A stretch of DNA of 37,519 bases from Cyanophora paradoxa. Its lineage: Eukaryota; Glaucocystophyceae; Cyanophorales; Cyanophoraceae. Each line of letters starts with the position of its first letter. Within the stretch, counting starts at the first letter, position 1. The notes under the pieces are model-generated. The model saw only the letters and a list, made by a program, of their open reading frames with translations, made no database searches and was not told the DNA's origin. The stretch covers positions 1-37,519 of the forward strand of contig QPMI01000403.1 in the NCBI GenBank assembly GCA_004431415.1, written 5' to 3'. Made by a program: the position numbers and the translations under genes. Positions 24,510 to 34,441 of the stretch are shown here, piece after piece.

Positions 24510-26770
24510 TATTTGATGATGAAGGGAATGGTCACTATATTACAATCATGTCCCTTTCAAGGCTATTGAAAGTAAACCATGAAACATACAATGATCAGAA
24601 GTTACACTACTGTGATACATGCTTATCTCGATTCAGGTCTGAGGCTAAACTCACTGCTCATGTGGACTCAAACAGATGCATTGATTGGAGACTCTCAAAG
24701 GGAATCACCCCTAAACCTGAGACCACCATAGAGTTTGGACTGAAAAACCTCAGGAAAACTGTGTGGCTTCCTGTTGTGGTTTACTGCAAGATTGAACATA
24801 GAAGCATCCCCATTGATGCATCGAAATCCAAGAGGGAAGTCTCAGCAGTGAACCTTAGAGTAGTCACTGGGGAAGATGTTCAAGATTTTCGATTTGAGGG
24901 TCAGGATCCAATGGGAGGTCTCTTTGAATGCTTGGAGTCCAAAGCAAGAGAACTAATCGATTTCCTGTTTACCAATATTCCCATGAATGAACTCACAGAT
25001 GAGCAGAAAGCTGTATATAGGGCTACCAAACACTGTTACCTTTGCAGTGAGAGGTTCACCAAGGAGAACTTTAAATGCAGGGATCATGATCATCACACAG
25101 GTAATTATATTGCTCCTGCATGCAGAAACTGCAATCTCCATAGGAGAATCTCAAAGCAAACCAAAGTTGCAGTTGTTGTTGACCAAATGGATGACTGTGG
25201 GACATTCATTTTCAGAAAAATAGCAGGTATGGGTGATAAAAAGCGAATCGAAATCCTTTCGAAAAACTTTGATCAATACCTTTCATTGCAATGGGGTCTT
25301 TACAAGTTCATTGATGCAAGCAATTTTATGGACTTTGGAGCTGCTGATGTAGATGAGTTAATGAACAAATTCCAAGCCTTCAGAAGGCTTTCACACTCAG
25401 TATATGGACTTGACCCAGTTCATTATGTATCTGCACCTGGGTTATCTTGGGATGCTATGCTTAGGACCACCGAGGCAAAAATAGAGCTTATAAGTGATGT
25501 AGAGCAATACGAATTTGTTGAGAGGGGAATCAGGGGTGGCTTTGCAACAATGCCTTGTAGGTATGCTGAGGCTGATGGTGAGAACTCCCACATTATGCTG
25601 TTTGATGCTAACAACTTGTATGGCTACTGTTTGAGTCAGCCAATTCCAGTTGGTGATTTTAGATGGGAGACCGAATTCAACCCACAAGATAACAGATCCA
25701 GTTTCCTGGAAGTTGATCTGGATTACCCAATTAGGCTGTTTCTAGATCACAGTGATTTCCCTCTAATTATTAACAAGAAAATAGTAGAATATGCCGAATT
25801 ATCACAATATCAAAAAAGCCTATTGGATCTCTCAGGAGAAGAGCTTGATAAAACCCCTAAGCTAACTGCAACCTTTGGTTCTGTGACCAACTATGTAGTT
25901 TCTGAGCCTCTTCTACAATACATGTTAGCTAAAGGTGTGAAACTAAAGAAGGTTCACAGGGTCCTATCATTTACTGTGGCTCCTGTAATGAAACCCTACA
26001 TTGAGCTGAATACTGATATGAGAAGGAAAGCAGTGAATAAATTCGAGGCTGATTTCTATAAGCTCATGAATAATTCAATCTATGGGAAATGCATTGAATC
26101 ATGTAGAGGTCGATCTGTGGTTAAGATTGCCAACACTGAGAAGCTATTTATGAAATATGCAGCTTCCCCATTGGTGAAATCAACAAGTCCCATAAGTGAA
26201 AGGGCAGTTGCCTTTGAGTTTTACACAAAGCATGTGAAGCTAGATAAGCCTGTTGCAATTGGGGCTTATGTTTTGGATGCAGCCAAACTGCATAACTACA
26301 AGTTCTTCTATGATACTGTAAGGTCCCAGTGGTCAAAAGCAAAGTTACTATTCCATGATACTGATTCCTTTTGTCTATATATTGAATCTAAAACCCTTCA
26401 AAAGGACCTAGAGAATATATCCTTTAATCTGGACTTAGGAGGACCTAACAGAATGACCCCAGGTAAATACAAAAATGAGATGCCAGGTTCTGCTATATTG
26501 GAGTATGTAGGTCTGAGAGCCAAAGTTTACTGTTTCAGAACAGCTGAGATTGAGAGAAGTAAGCTATCTGGGACTTCCACTGAGGAACTCCAATTCAATG
26601 ATTTTAAGCAGTGTTTATTTGCAGGTATCAGCAAGACTGTGACTGCAAAGCAGAAAAGAAGGGCAGATCACACAATAATAGACACTGTGAGTAGAAGGGT
26701 TGCCCTAAACTGCTTTGATGCAAAGAGATACATCTTACCAGATGGTATTAATTCTGTTCCTTTTAATTAA
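24503..26770 (+). CDS. Protein-primed family B DNA polymerase, exonuclease-remnant and polymerase domains
   Basis: 755 residues. A C2H2-like finger (CDTC...H...C, 37-59) is followed by an endonuclease-VII-like zinc module (CYLC...CRDHDHHTGNY...CRNC, 178-210). Polymerase motifs are complete: motif A DANNLYG (368-374), motif B KLMNNSIYG (520-528), motif C HDTDS (618-622) and KxY (674-676). The family signature APGLSWDAML is at 311-320. The 3'-5' exonuclease looks dead: Exo I has YCKIE (94-98) where the family has YADFE, the Exo II HN...YD is replaced around 227-233, and the region up to the Exo III-like DVDEL (282-286) is much shortened. It ends 3 bp before the integrase ATG. It replicates the linear element from its TIRs by protein priming; the terminal-protein region is expected in the N-terminal ORF. 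Confidence 0.9.
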   Translation: MLIFDDEGNGHYITIMSLSRLLKVNHETYNDQKLHYCDTCLSRFRSEAKLTAHVDSNRCIDWRLSKGITPKPETTIEFGLKNLRKTVWLPVVVYCKIEHRSIPIDASKSKREVSAVNLRVVTGEDVQDFRFEGQDPMGGLFECLESKARELIDFLFTNIPMNELTDEQKAVYRATKHCYLCSERFTKENFKCRDHDHHTGNYIAPACRNCNLHRRISKQTKVAVVVDQMDDCGTFIFRKIAGMGDKKRIEILSKNFDQYLSLQWGLYKFIDASNFMDFGAADVDELMNKFQAFRRLSHSVYGLDPVHYVSAPGLSWDAMLRTTEAKIELISDVEQYEFVERGIRGGFATMPCRYAEADGENSHIMLFDANNLYGYCLSQPIPVGDFRWETEFNPQDNRSSFLEVDLDYPIRLFLDHSDFPLIINKKIVEYAELSQYQKSLLDLSGEELDKTPKLTATFGSVTNYVVSEPLLQYMLAKGVKLKKVHRVLSFTVAPVMKPYIELNTDMRRKAVNKFEADFYKLMNNSIYGKCIESCRGRSVVKIANTEKLFMKYAASPLVKSTSPISERAVAFEFYTKHVKLDKPVAIGAYVLDAAKLHNYKFFYDTVRSQWSKAKLLFHDTDSFCLYIESKTLQKDLENISFNLDLGGPNRMTPGKYKNEMPGSAILEYVGLRAKVYCFRTAEIERSKLSGTSTEELQFNDFKQCLFAGISKTVTAKQKRRADHTIIDTVSRRVALNCFDAKRYILPDGINSVPFN

Positions 26771-26773
26771 GAG

Positions 26774-28159
26774 ATGCCAGCAACTGGAAGAATAGTTAGG
26801 AGAACCACTGAGCAACTGCAAGGAAACCTACTGCCTATCACAGTTCCCAAGGAGGAAAAAGGGGAATCTCGAATTGTTAAAAAGTCTGAGATGAAAGAGC
26901 TTGTCCCAGTAGAGATCCCAGTTGCTATTGCAGTGAAAGAAACTAGCAAGATTGCCAAGAGATTCTATGATGTGAGAACAGGTTACAAAGGGCTTCAAGC
27001 TATGAGGGCTGAGTTACCAGATGAATCCTATAAGCAGTTGCAAGAGTTCTATAAAAAGCAGGAAGTTGTTCAGATCAATGCACCTGCTATATCTAGGAAG
27101 AGAGATCCCATGGTTCCAATAAGGCAACCCCTTGATACCTATGTGATTGATTTGCTCTTTTTCCCAGCTTATAAGAAACAAAACAATGGCTATGATACAT
27201 TTATGACTGCAATGGAATCAACACTGAGAACTGGATATATCATACCTATAAGGGATAAATCAGCTCTCACTACATTAGCTGCATTTAAACAGCTTGAGAT
27301 GAGAGTAGCAAGACCCATAGTAAAAGTTCAATCAGATGCTGGGAGTGAATTCCAAAATCGAATATTCCAGGAGTATTTATCTAGTAAATACATAGAACAC
27401 CAAGTGAGTGGAACTGCAGACCATAGGAGCCAAGGTCGAATTGAAGCCTTTAACAAGCAGATTAAGAGACTGATCACAAACTACTGCATAGCTAATAACA
27501 CAGCTAGATTCTTTGATGTGTTGGGTGATATTGAATATAATTACAATAACACAGTTCACTCAGCTACTAAGATGAAGCCAGGTGAAACTACAGAGGAGCA
27601 TTATAGGTATATAGTGGGATTAGAAGATGAAAGATTCAAGAAATCAATAGCTTATCTTGATACCATGCAGCCTGGCATGTTTGTTAGAGTGAAAGTAGAG
27701 AAGAACCCCTTTGCTAAACAGGGTAACAATTGGTCTAGGATGGTTTACACTGTTGATAGTAGAGAAGGCTTTAAGTTTAAGCTAAGGAGTCCCACTGGAG
27801 AGATCATAGATAACAGATTTGCATTCCATGAGCTGTTGCCTGTGAATGCAGTTGAGTATCTGGAAACACCCACAGTGGATGCCTTAGAGCAAGCTAAAGA
27901 GGAAGCTAGGGTTGATGCTTCTATAAGGAGAGAGGGCATAGAAGCTGCTAATGAAGTCCCAGATAAGCCTTTGATAGAGGCTAGAAAGGAGAAGGCTGGC
28001 AAAGTTAACAGGGAACTCAAAAAGCTCACTATAGCAGGCACACAGAAACTTTCAGAAGTGAATAGCCAGAGATGGTATAATGACTTTCAGACTACTAAGG
28101 AGTCATATACAGCCCCTAAACCTCAAAGAACACTAAGAGAAAGGACCAAAACTAGCTAG
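26774..28159 (+). CDS. Retrovirus-type (rve) DD35E integrase
   Basis: An intact 461-residue protein. Catalytic residues are Asp126 (TYVIDLLFF), Asp188 (VQSDAGSEF) and Glu224 (GRIEAFNKQ), with exactly 35 residues between the last two. The NNTVHSATKMKPGE segment is typical of rve cores, and a C-terminal SH3/chromo-like beta segment lies near 303-355 (MFVRVKVEKNPF...FHELLPV). The charged tail from about 365 is extra. No N-terminal HHCC zinc module is visible. It joins the element's TIR ends to target DNA; the 6-bp duplication at both ends fits its family. It starts 3 bp after the polymerase stop, so the two are probably co-transcribed. The gene is intact although several others are broken. Confidence 0.95.
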   Translation: MPATGRIVRRTTEQLQGNLLPITVPKEEKGESRIVKKSEMKELVPVEIPVAIAVKETSKIAKRFYDVRTGYKGLQAMRAELPDESYKQLQEFYKKQEVVQINAPAISRKRDPMVPIRQPLDTYVIDLLFFPAYKKQNNGYDTFMTAMESTLRTGYIIPIRDKSALTTLAAFKQLEMRVARPIVKVQSDAGSEFQNRIFQEYLSSKYIEHQVSGTADHRSQGRIEAFNKQIKRLITNYCIANNTARFFDVLGDIEYNYNNTVHSATKMKPGETTEEHYRYIVGLEDERFKKSIAYLDTMQPGMFVRVKVEKNPFAKQGNNWSRMVYTVDSREGFKFKLRSPTGEIIDNRFAFHELLPVNAVEYLETPTVDALEQAKEEARVDASIRREGIEAANEVPDKPLIEARKEKAGKVNRELKKLTIAGTQKLSEVNSQRWYNDFQTTKESYTAPKPQRTLRERTKTS

Positions 28160-28387
28160 TTTCATAGCTGAAAACTCGTTTTTTCCAAATATATGTATGT
28201 GTGATATACATATATGCATATAATATACACATAGTCTTGTAGATCTTATCAAGCGCTTCACAGCGATATGCAGAACGTTGCGTTTTGATGATCTGGTGAT
28301 GAGATATAACCGTTTGAAGATGCGAAAGTCACTTGCCATAGTAGACTTGGTGAAACCATCAATCTAACACTGCATTTAGTAAGCATC

Positions 28388-28941
28388 TCCCCTTCATTCC
28401 CCCTATTATTTTATATTTATATTTAAGTGGACTCAAGGTTGACTCATATTAATCGTAAAAGTAGTAAAAGTATATGGAATTTGTTACGAATTTAATGCAA
28501 GGGTTGACTAAGTGGGTTGAGTTGACTCAAATTTCACAGGAAATATTTGGGACCTGAAGGTTTATAAAAAGTGAGTCAACTTAGACCACTTATGGTAACA
28601 AAGTTAAATATTTAATTGATTTAATCGGAAAAGAACATGATTTAATCGAATTTATTGATATAATTCCGATTAAATTCATTTAGGATTCAATTAAGATCAA
28701 TCGAAGTTATTGATATAATTCCGATTAACTACAATTAAGATACAATATCGATTAATCGAGTTTATCGATATAACATCGATTAAATAAATTGAAAATGCAT
28801 ATAAAAATATGAAAATTCATATGAAAATTCAAATAAATTAATCGATTTTATTGATATAACATCGAATCACACATATGAATATTCATATTTTAATCCTGAG
28901 GCGGAACGCCGAGGGATTAAAATATGAATATTCATATGTGT
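28388..28941 (-). repeat. Right terminal inverted repeat of the Polinton-like element
   Basis: Reverse complement of the left TIR, about 554 bp, ending at 28941 with the same terminal hairpin (28869-28941). The inner edge is the CATCTCCCCTTCATTCCCCC block near 28385-28405. It lacks the block of about 270 bp seen in the left copy. It contains GGTTGACTAAGTGGGTTGAG at 28502-28521. The stretch between the integrase stop and this repeat (28160-28387) is AT-rich and holds no gene. Confidence 0.9.
28869..28941. repeat. Terminal hairpin of right TIR (28-bp perfect stem)
   Basis: Same 73-bp structure as at the left end, reading ACACATATGAATATTC inward from the terminus, with the same central GC-rich loop in the same relative orientation. 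There is therefore no flip-flop difference between the two ends in this copy. Confidence 0.9.
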
Positions 28942-28947
28942 TCAGCG
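28942..28947. repeat. Target-site duplication, right copy (TCAGCG)
   Basis: Matches 2687-2692. It is followed by host ACACGAAAAG, where ACAC repeats the first four bases of the element. Confidence 0.85.
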
Positions 28948-31900
28948 ACACGAAAAGTGGGGGTTTTTAGAGTCCTGATCGCGGAGGGTGTGTGCGTACA
29001 CCCGCTCTTGGCGATGGACTTGTATTCCGCCACGAAATCGTATGTTTTTCCACTCAAAGCGTCCCAAATGAAAAGAAGGACTTTGTTAGAAGCGGACGTA
29101 TACGTAGTCCCAACGACCGGCGGAGCCGCAAGAAGCCTCGGGGGGGAGACGCCAACGTCGAGCAGCTGCGAATAGGTTTCGCAGGCTTACACATTCGCTC
29201 TTATCGCAGTTGCGCGCCACGCATGCGCAATTGCAAGCATGCGTACCTTCAGAGAGCTGTCCGTAACAGCAGCGCCTCGAATCCACTGACCGTTGAGCTT
29301 GAACTGGACGACGTCCTGCTCTGTGGGAGCGGTGATGTACCTGCACGAGCAATGTAAGGGTTACATTTGCATGCAAGAAACGAAGATAGAAAACTTGAGG
29401 TGCGAACCAGGCGGTCAAGGCGTCGTACTGACCCATCTCGAAAGTCACAGCCAACGTTTTGGTCGTCGCCGCAGCACTCAGCGTAGACGGATCGGGCGCC
29501 AGTCCCGAAGGGCATTTCGCTGTGTTCGAGAAAAGCATGCAAAGTTTACGATTAGCTGCGACGAAACCGTGCGGCCTACAGCTGCGAGTCGAAAGGCCTA
29601 ATTTATAAGGCAGTCAATGTCGCACTGAAAGCGTTTGCGCTGAAGCCTCCACCAGGGGTCTGATTGTCGCCTCCAGTGCTGCCCTGGTAGCTCGGATTCG
29701 AGACAAACACGACAACGAACTCGGCTCCTTCCGCAGCGTCGACGATGGGGAATGCGCTTGTGGTGATGGTGGGCTTGCCCACCCCACGCCAGAGAGCGGA
29801 TACGCCGCCGAGCCGCCGACGATTTTCGTTGATGTGGCAGTAATCTCGAAGACCTGCATGAGGGCGGGTAAATCGAGCAGTCGAACACGCGCATATGCGT
29901 GCACGTGCACGTGTGTGCTTGCACGTCATGATCACATGCGAATTTGAACGCACATACATCACATCGTACCACCAGCTATCTTCACCGTCAATCTCAGTCC
30001 AGCGCCAACTGAGACTGCAGCCAGAGCTTGAAAGCTGGCTCGATCGTTTGACAGTCCTACGCAAAATACTATCACAACGACTTGCAGGCAGTGGTACGTA
30101 TACCGATGTCGCACCAGGCCTGCAAGTGGCTTGCCGGGTACGGCTTGATCTTGACCTCTTCGTAGATCAAGTCGGGGCGCAGCTCCACCGAGGCAGAAGC
30201 GAACGTTTTGGTGTCCTTCGCTCCAAGAGTAGCATCTGGCGAGGCCGTCGCTGCGCGATTCGGCATGCGCTCGTTAAATGCATTGGCGTTCACGTATGAT
30301 GATGAGCTCGAGCTTACATCCGCTCTTTGCGATTGATTTGTACTCGGCCGTGAAATCGAGCTTTCCCGTATCCCCACGCGCGGCATAGCCTGCATTGTTG
30401 TCGCCGTGCTTGTGCAAGAACACGAAGAGCCTGTTCGAGGCCGTTGTGTATGTTGTCCCGACGACCGGCGGGGCCGCGAGGAGCCTCGGGGGGGAGACGC
30501 CGATGTCGAGAAGCTGCTCGAGCGGATCGGGATTGTGCATGTACAGAGATTGCGCCTGCGGCGGGCTACCTTGATGGCATTGTCATTGACGGTCGTTCCG
30601 TCGATGGCGGTCCCAGTGACCTTGAACTGGATCACGTCCTGCTCAGTGGGAGCGGTGACGTACCTGATGCGAATTTGCATGAGCGTTAAATATTTGAGGC
30701 AAACTTCAATCTAGTGCTCGAATGCTAGTTAGCTTGAGTGATTGCGATTGCGCGCGAGCACCAGCCATGATCTGCGCAGCAAAACAAAAGTCAAAAAAAT
30801 GTCTAAAATACACAAACATTACATATATAAAAAGCGGCCGTCTCGCCTCGTCGTTGTAGTTGGCCTCGTAGAAGGCGGTCATGGTTTTGGTCGTTGAAGT
30901 AGCATTCAGAGTGCTTGGTACGGCCGGAATCTGAGGGCACTTGGCTGCGCGAGTGCCGGCTCATAATCAGGCATATGCCGATATGTATAAACGCATGTGC
31001 TGTCTCGAAGTCGAACTTGAAACCGCCAATTGAAAAGGAAAGGAAACTCACGGGAAACGAACGCTCGGAAACCGCCTCCGTTTCCGTCGCTCCCTTGATT
31101 AGTATCGTCACTGTGGAAGATGACGAGAAGCTCGGCGCCGGGTTCGGCAGTGAACGGGGGAAACTTTTTCGGATTAGCGAGAGGATTCTGGTTTCCCCAG
31201 CCTGCCCCGTTTCCTGGATAGTATCCTTCAGCTTCTCCAGCAACAAGTCGGGTAGAAGTGCTTGTCATCTCAAACACCTGAGGGGTGCACACGGTGCTTA
31301 GCTATAGCAAAACCTAAAATTTGCAAAAACTTTTAGTTTTTATTGGCCATGGCAGATCAACGTTCACGCACATACATCACATCATACCATCCGTCGGCTT
31401 GGGAATCAATCTCGAGCCACTTCAACCAAAGTTTGTTTTCGCAGTCGGAAGGAATGGAAGCGGGAAGCTTGACTTGCCTAAAATCGCGTACAGCTCGTGA
31501 TTAAGAGGGCGAAAGAGTAGCCGGGCTGGCGCGTGAGTTCGCGATCGAGCACGCACCAGGCTTTCATCGTCTTCGCTGCGTAGGGCTTAATTGCAACCTC
31601 GCGACTCGAAGACGTCGCCGAAATGCTCGCGGTCGCTGTGTGGACCGAGGACGTGAAGGTGCCCGTCACGCTGGATGAAGAAGTGATGGTCGCCGAGGCA
31701 GTCGCTGCGCACGCGCACGCGCCCGACCGCAATGAGCCGTACATGTGCGCACAGGTGCAGGGACGATAGCCCGGGCAGGGCGGCGCGCACAACCAGCCTT
31801 CGCAATCGAATTGTACTCGCCACGAAACTGGTCGCCGCATCGTACTGCCAGAGAAACACAAAGAGCTTGCTGGAAGCCGCTGTGTACACCGTGTCGAGGG

Positions 31901-32386
31901 CCGGGGGGCGGCGAGTAGTGTCGGGGAGAGACCCCAACGTCCAGGATCTGAGCGTGATCATGAGATGATTGCAATGCGCGCGCGCAAGATTCGAGGGACG
32001 CAAAACATGATCGAATTCGAACCTTCAAATTATTTGCGATGCCGGTCGCGGATGTGACCTTGAACTGAACGACGTCCTGGTCCGTGGGTGCGTAGATGTA
32101 CCTTTGATTCGCAGTTGCAAAGCGCGCACGGCCGAAATCAGTACCGTGCACGTGCAACATTCGCATGCGCGAACATCGCGCGCGCACCAACCGAATACCT
32201 CAGCATTGTCCCGCTGGTATTGCACGGTCATCGTCTGCTTCGTCGACGTCGCGGCCAGGCCTCCGGTTGGGGGGCCGGAGACGAGCGCCCCCGCCGACGC
32301 TGCGCGAAAAGGAGGACGACGAGCGCGGCCCGCAGCCACGCGCACGCCTTCGCGGGCGTCGACGTCGGAGCCATTGCCGCACTCAT
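28948..32386 (-). CDS. Host tandem CUB-like repeat gene, upstream part with signal peptide (multi-exon)
   Basis: The minus-strand gene opens at ATG 32386 (alternative 32374), with a signal-peptide-like stretch AWLRAALVVLLFAQ. Three rounds of the same exon set follow. The best-defined exon, (Y)xxAPT(E/D)QDVVQFK, has 5' ends at 32101, 30663 and 29340. It is followed each time by a GVSPPRLLA...GTTYT...LFVF...EYxSIAKxG exon (29165-29000; 30513-30318; about 31950-31790), an ATL...KPY...AWC exon, a W.EID...YDVMYVR exon, an FE(I/M)T.TST exon with GAE(L/F)(L/V)V(I/V)F, and a STL.AxSTTKTM exon. Splice sites are GT-AG (for example GTACGC donors). The modules resemble CUB domains; I infer a secreted or surface protein. 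The signal-peptide frame and the first repeat exon differ in frame, so a small intron or an indel lies near 32300. Confidence 0.6.
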
Positions 32387-33110
32387 GCGCGCGGGGGACT
32401 GCCGCGTATACGGTATACGTATGCGAAGCGAAATCTATAGCTAGTACTATTTGGCTGTGACTCCTGTGAGATCGGGATTTCGAATTCGGGTCCTCCTTCG
32501 GAAGTAGTACTAGTAGTTGGACCGCAGAGTCGGCGCAGCCTGGCGCGGCAGACCGCCGACCGACGATCGCGGCGCCGACCGACTCTACGGCGACGGTCGC
32601 GAATCACGAGATTCACGACTAGAGCTCGCGATCGGTTTGGCCGGGCAAGCGGATCGCCGCGTCGCGATTCGCGATTCGCGATCGGTGGGGCCCCAGCCGG
32701 GCCGGCCCCGCCCGGGCCCGCCGCCGGCCGCCGCGGCCCCGGGCCCCCGGCCGGGCCCGGCTTGGCAGCCTGCCAGCCTGGCTCAGCGGCTGCTGGGCCC
32801 TGGCAGGCTGGTCCGGGCACCGGGGCCCGGCCCGCCGCGCCGCCCGGGCCGTGCACCGTGCACGTGGCCTCCGCGGCCGGGGCCCGGGCCCCGCGGCCAG
32901 GCCGGGCCTGGCCGGCGGCGGGCCGGGCGCGGGCGGCGCCAGAACTTCGGAAGTTGCGCCCAGAACCAGCCTGGCAGCCGGCCCGGCCGGCCCGGCCGGG
33001 CCGAGTCATAAGTCAATTGCAAGGTCAAAAAAAGACCGTAGAGAGGCCGAACTCGAGCTTGACTCCGAGGCTCAGTACCCGTCGGGCACTAAACCCGGCC
33101 CGCCATAGAG
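32387..33110. other. GC-rich non-coding stretch
   Basis: No gene supported. From about 32690 to 33005 the sequence is almost entirely G and C in GGCCCGGGCC-like runs, so long open frames appear on several strands by chance. 32440-32660 has GAATCACGAGATTC-type palindromes. It probably forms part of the upstream region of the host repeat gene. Confidence 0.5.
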
Positions 33111-33115
33111 GAAAA

Positions 33116-33277
33116 TACCGCGGTACCAAATTACCGCGTTTTTTACAAATTTGAGGCTTGTATGGGGCGGTAATTACAGGGGATACTGTATGGGGCGACA
33201 TCTCAGCAGCAAATTACCGCGGGACCAAATTACCGCGTTTTAACAAATTCTCGGCGCGGTAATTTGGTACCGCGGTA
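33116..33277. mobile_element. Possible small foldback/MITE-like repeat
   Basis: A 23-bp perfect inverted repeat, TACCGCGGTACCAAATTACC... at 33116-33138 and its reverse complement at 33255-33277, encloses a related third copy (near 33218-33238) in a 162-bp unit with no ORF. Terminal inverted repeats without coding capacity fit a miniature element, but no target duplication was established. Confidence 0.35.
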
Positions 33278-33534
33278 ATTAAGTGGGCGCGGTATTTATG
33301 TGTTCTGCGGTAACTCACAGTGAGCTCCGATTCTGAGCCTCCGAGGCTCCGACTCCGATGCATTCAAGATTATGCCCATCATCGCAGCGCATGCGTTGTT
33401 TTTACGTTTTCCGGTGAATCCGGTCCTAAATTCTCCTAATTCGGATTCCGTCCAATGCCGACGCTCAAAACCGTCAAACGCCAGCCTCTTGCAGCTGAGA
33501 ACCTGGGCCGGCGGTACCAAGTACCAGTAAAGCT

Positions 33535-33562
33535 GAACCGTTGAACGCGAGTTCAACGGTTC
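33535..33562. repeat. Perfect 12-bp stem hairpin
   Basis: GAACCGTTGAAC (33535-33546) and GTTCAACGGTTC (33551-33562) pair perfectly across GCGA. It lies in gene-free host DNA; function unknown. Confidence 0.8.
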
Positions 33563-33860
33563 ATGCTTATGAAAATTACTAAAGTTATAACTAGCTATAG
33601 TAAGCCGCCTGCAGCCGCCTGCAGCTATTCGGCATAACCTCGCGGCGCCGAATATTTGAAACTGCCAGAATTGTGCAGATGTATGGCATAAGAGGGATTG
33701 GTCACCTCAGTCGGCAATTTGGTGAGTCAATGGTGACTCAGTCGGGTCAGTCAGACCCTCTGACTTTGACTGTCAGTGACTGAACCAGCCCTAGTATATT
33801 TGCATGTCTGCAGACTGCAGCCTGGCAGGCCCGAGGCCGCGGACTCGTAGGGTTGCCGGG

Positions 33861-33944
33861 CTCAAGTTTGAGTGCACTAAAACTTGAGCGTTTTAGTCAA
33901 GTAGCTAGTTTTAGTTTTAATTTAGTGGCCCACTCAAACTTGAG
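33861..33944. repeat. Imperfect inverted repeat
   Basis: CTCAAGTTTGAGTGCACTAAA (33861-33881) pairs with TTTAGTGGCCCACTCAAACTTGAG (33921-33944) apart from a short interruption. It may be a degenerate end pair of a small transposon. 33563-34200 shows nothing else I can name. Confidence 0.45.
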
Positions 33945-34361
33945 CTAAAACGGCGCGCGGCTGGAGGGGGGGTTCCGGTGGCAGAGCTGCCATATTCTGG
34001 GTGGTGCAGAACCGCCCCATTTCGGGTGTTAATCGTGCTTCCATCGGATATACGTATACAGTCCTTCTGCAATGAAAAGCTACCCGGCCCATTAAGCCTC
34101 TTTTCTGAGGCAAGGATGCCCTTAGAAGGCCTACCCCCCCTCTAGACCGCACTTCTTTACCCGAAACTCGTGTGTCTAGAGCGATAACCCGGTGGGAAAA
34201 CACTTGATTATATATATATATATGATATAATTATATATGCGTATATACTCACATATATAGCAATATTTTCAAAAAAACATATATAGCAATATATGCGTTT
34301 CCCTTCGACTCCCGATCCGATAGTAGGACCGATACTCGAAATCGGAATCATAATAGGATCG

Positions 34362-34387
34362 CCGGCGAATCGCCGCCGATTCGCCGG
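34362..34387. repeat. Perfect 11-bp stem palindrome
   Basis: CCGGCGAATCG (34362-34372) and CGATTCGCCGG (34377-34387) surround a 4-base loop. It lies just before the 145-bp direct repeat and after an AT dinucleotide tract (about 34208-34290). Confidence 0.75.
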
Positions 34388-34441
34388 TCGATATCGATGG
34401 GACTCGATAGAGTCGATACTAGTATCATAGAAGTATGACGA

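Noticed and set aside
26774-28159. rve integrase as sign of an LTR retrotransposon
   Set aside because: No reverse transcriptase, RNase H or gag in the element; the long inverted terminal repeats and adjacent DNA polymerase fit a Polinton-class element.
32383-33154. Several long overlapping open frames on both strands
   Set aside because: They arise from extreme GC content, are Pro/Gly/Ala/Arg low complexity and occur in all frames together; no motif or splice pattern supports coding.
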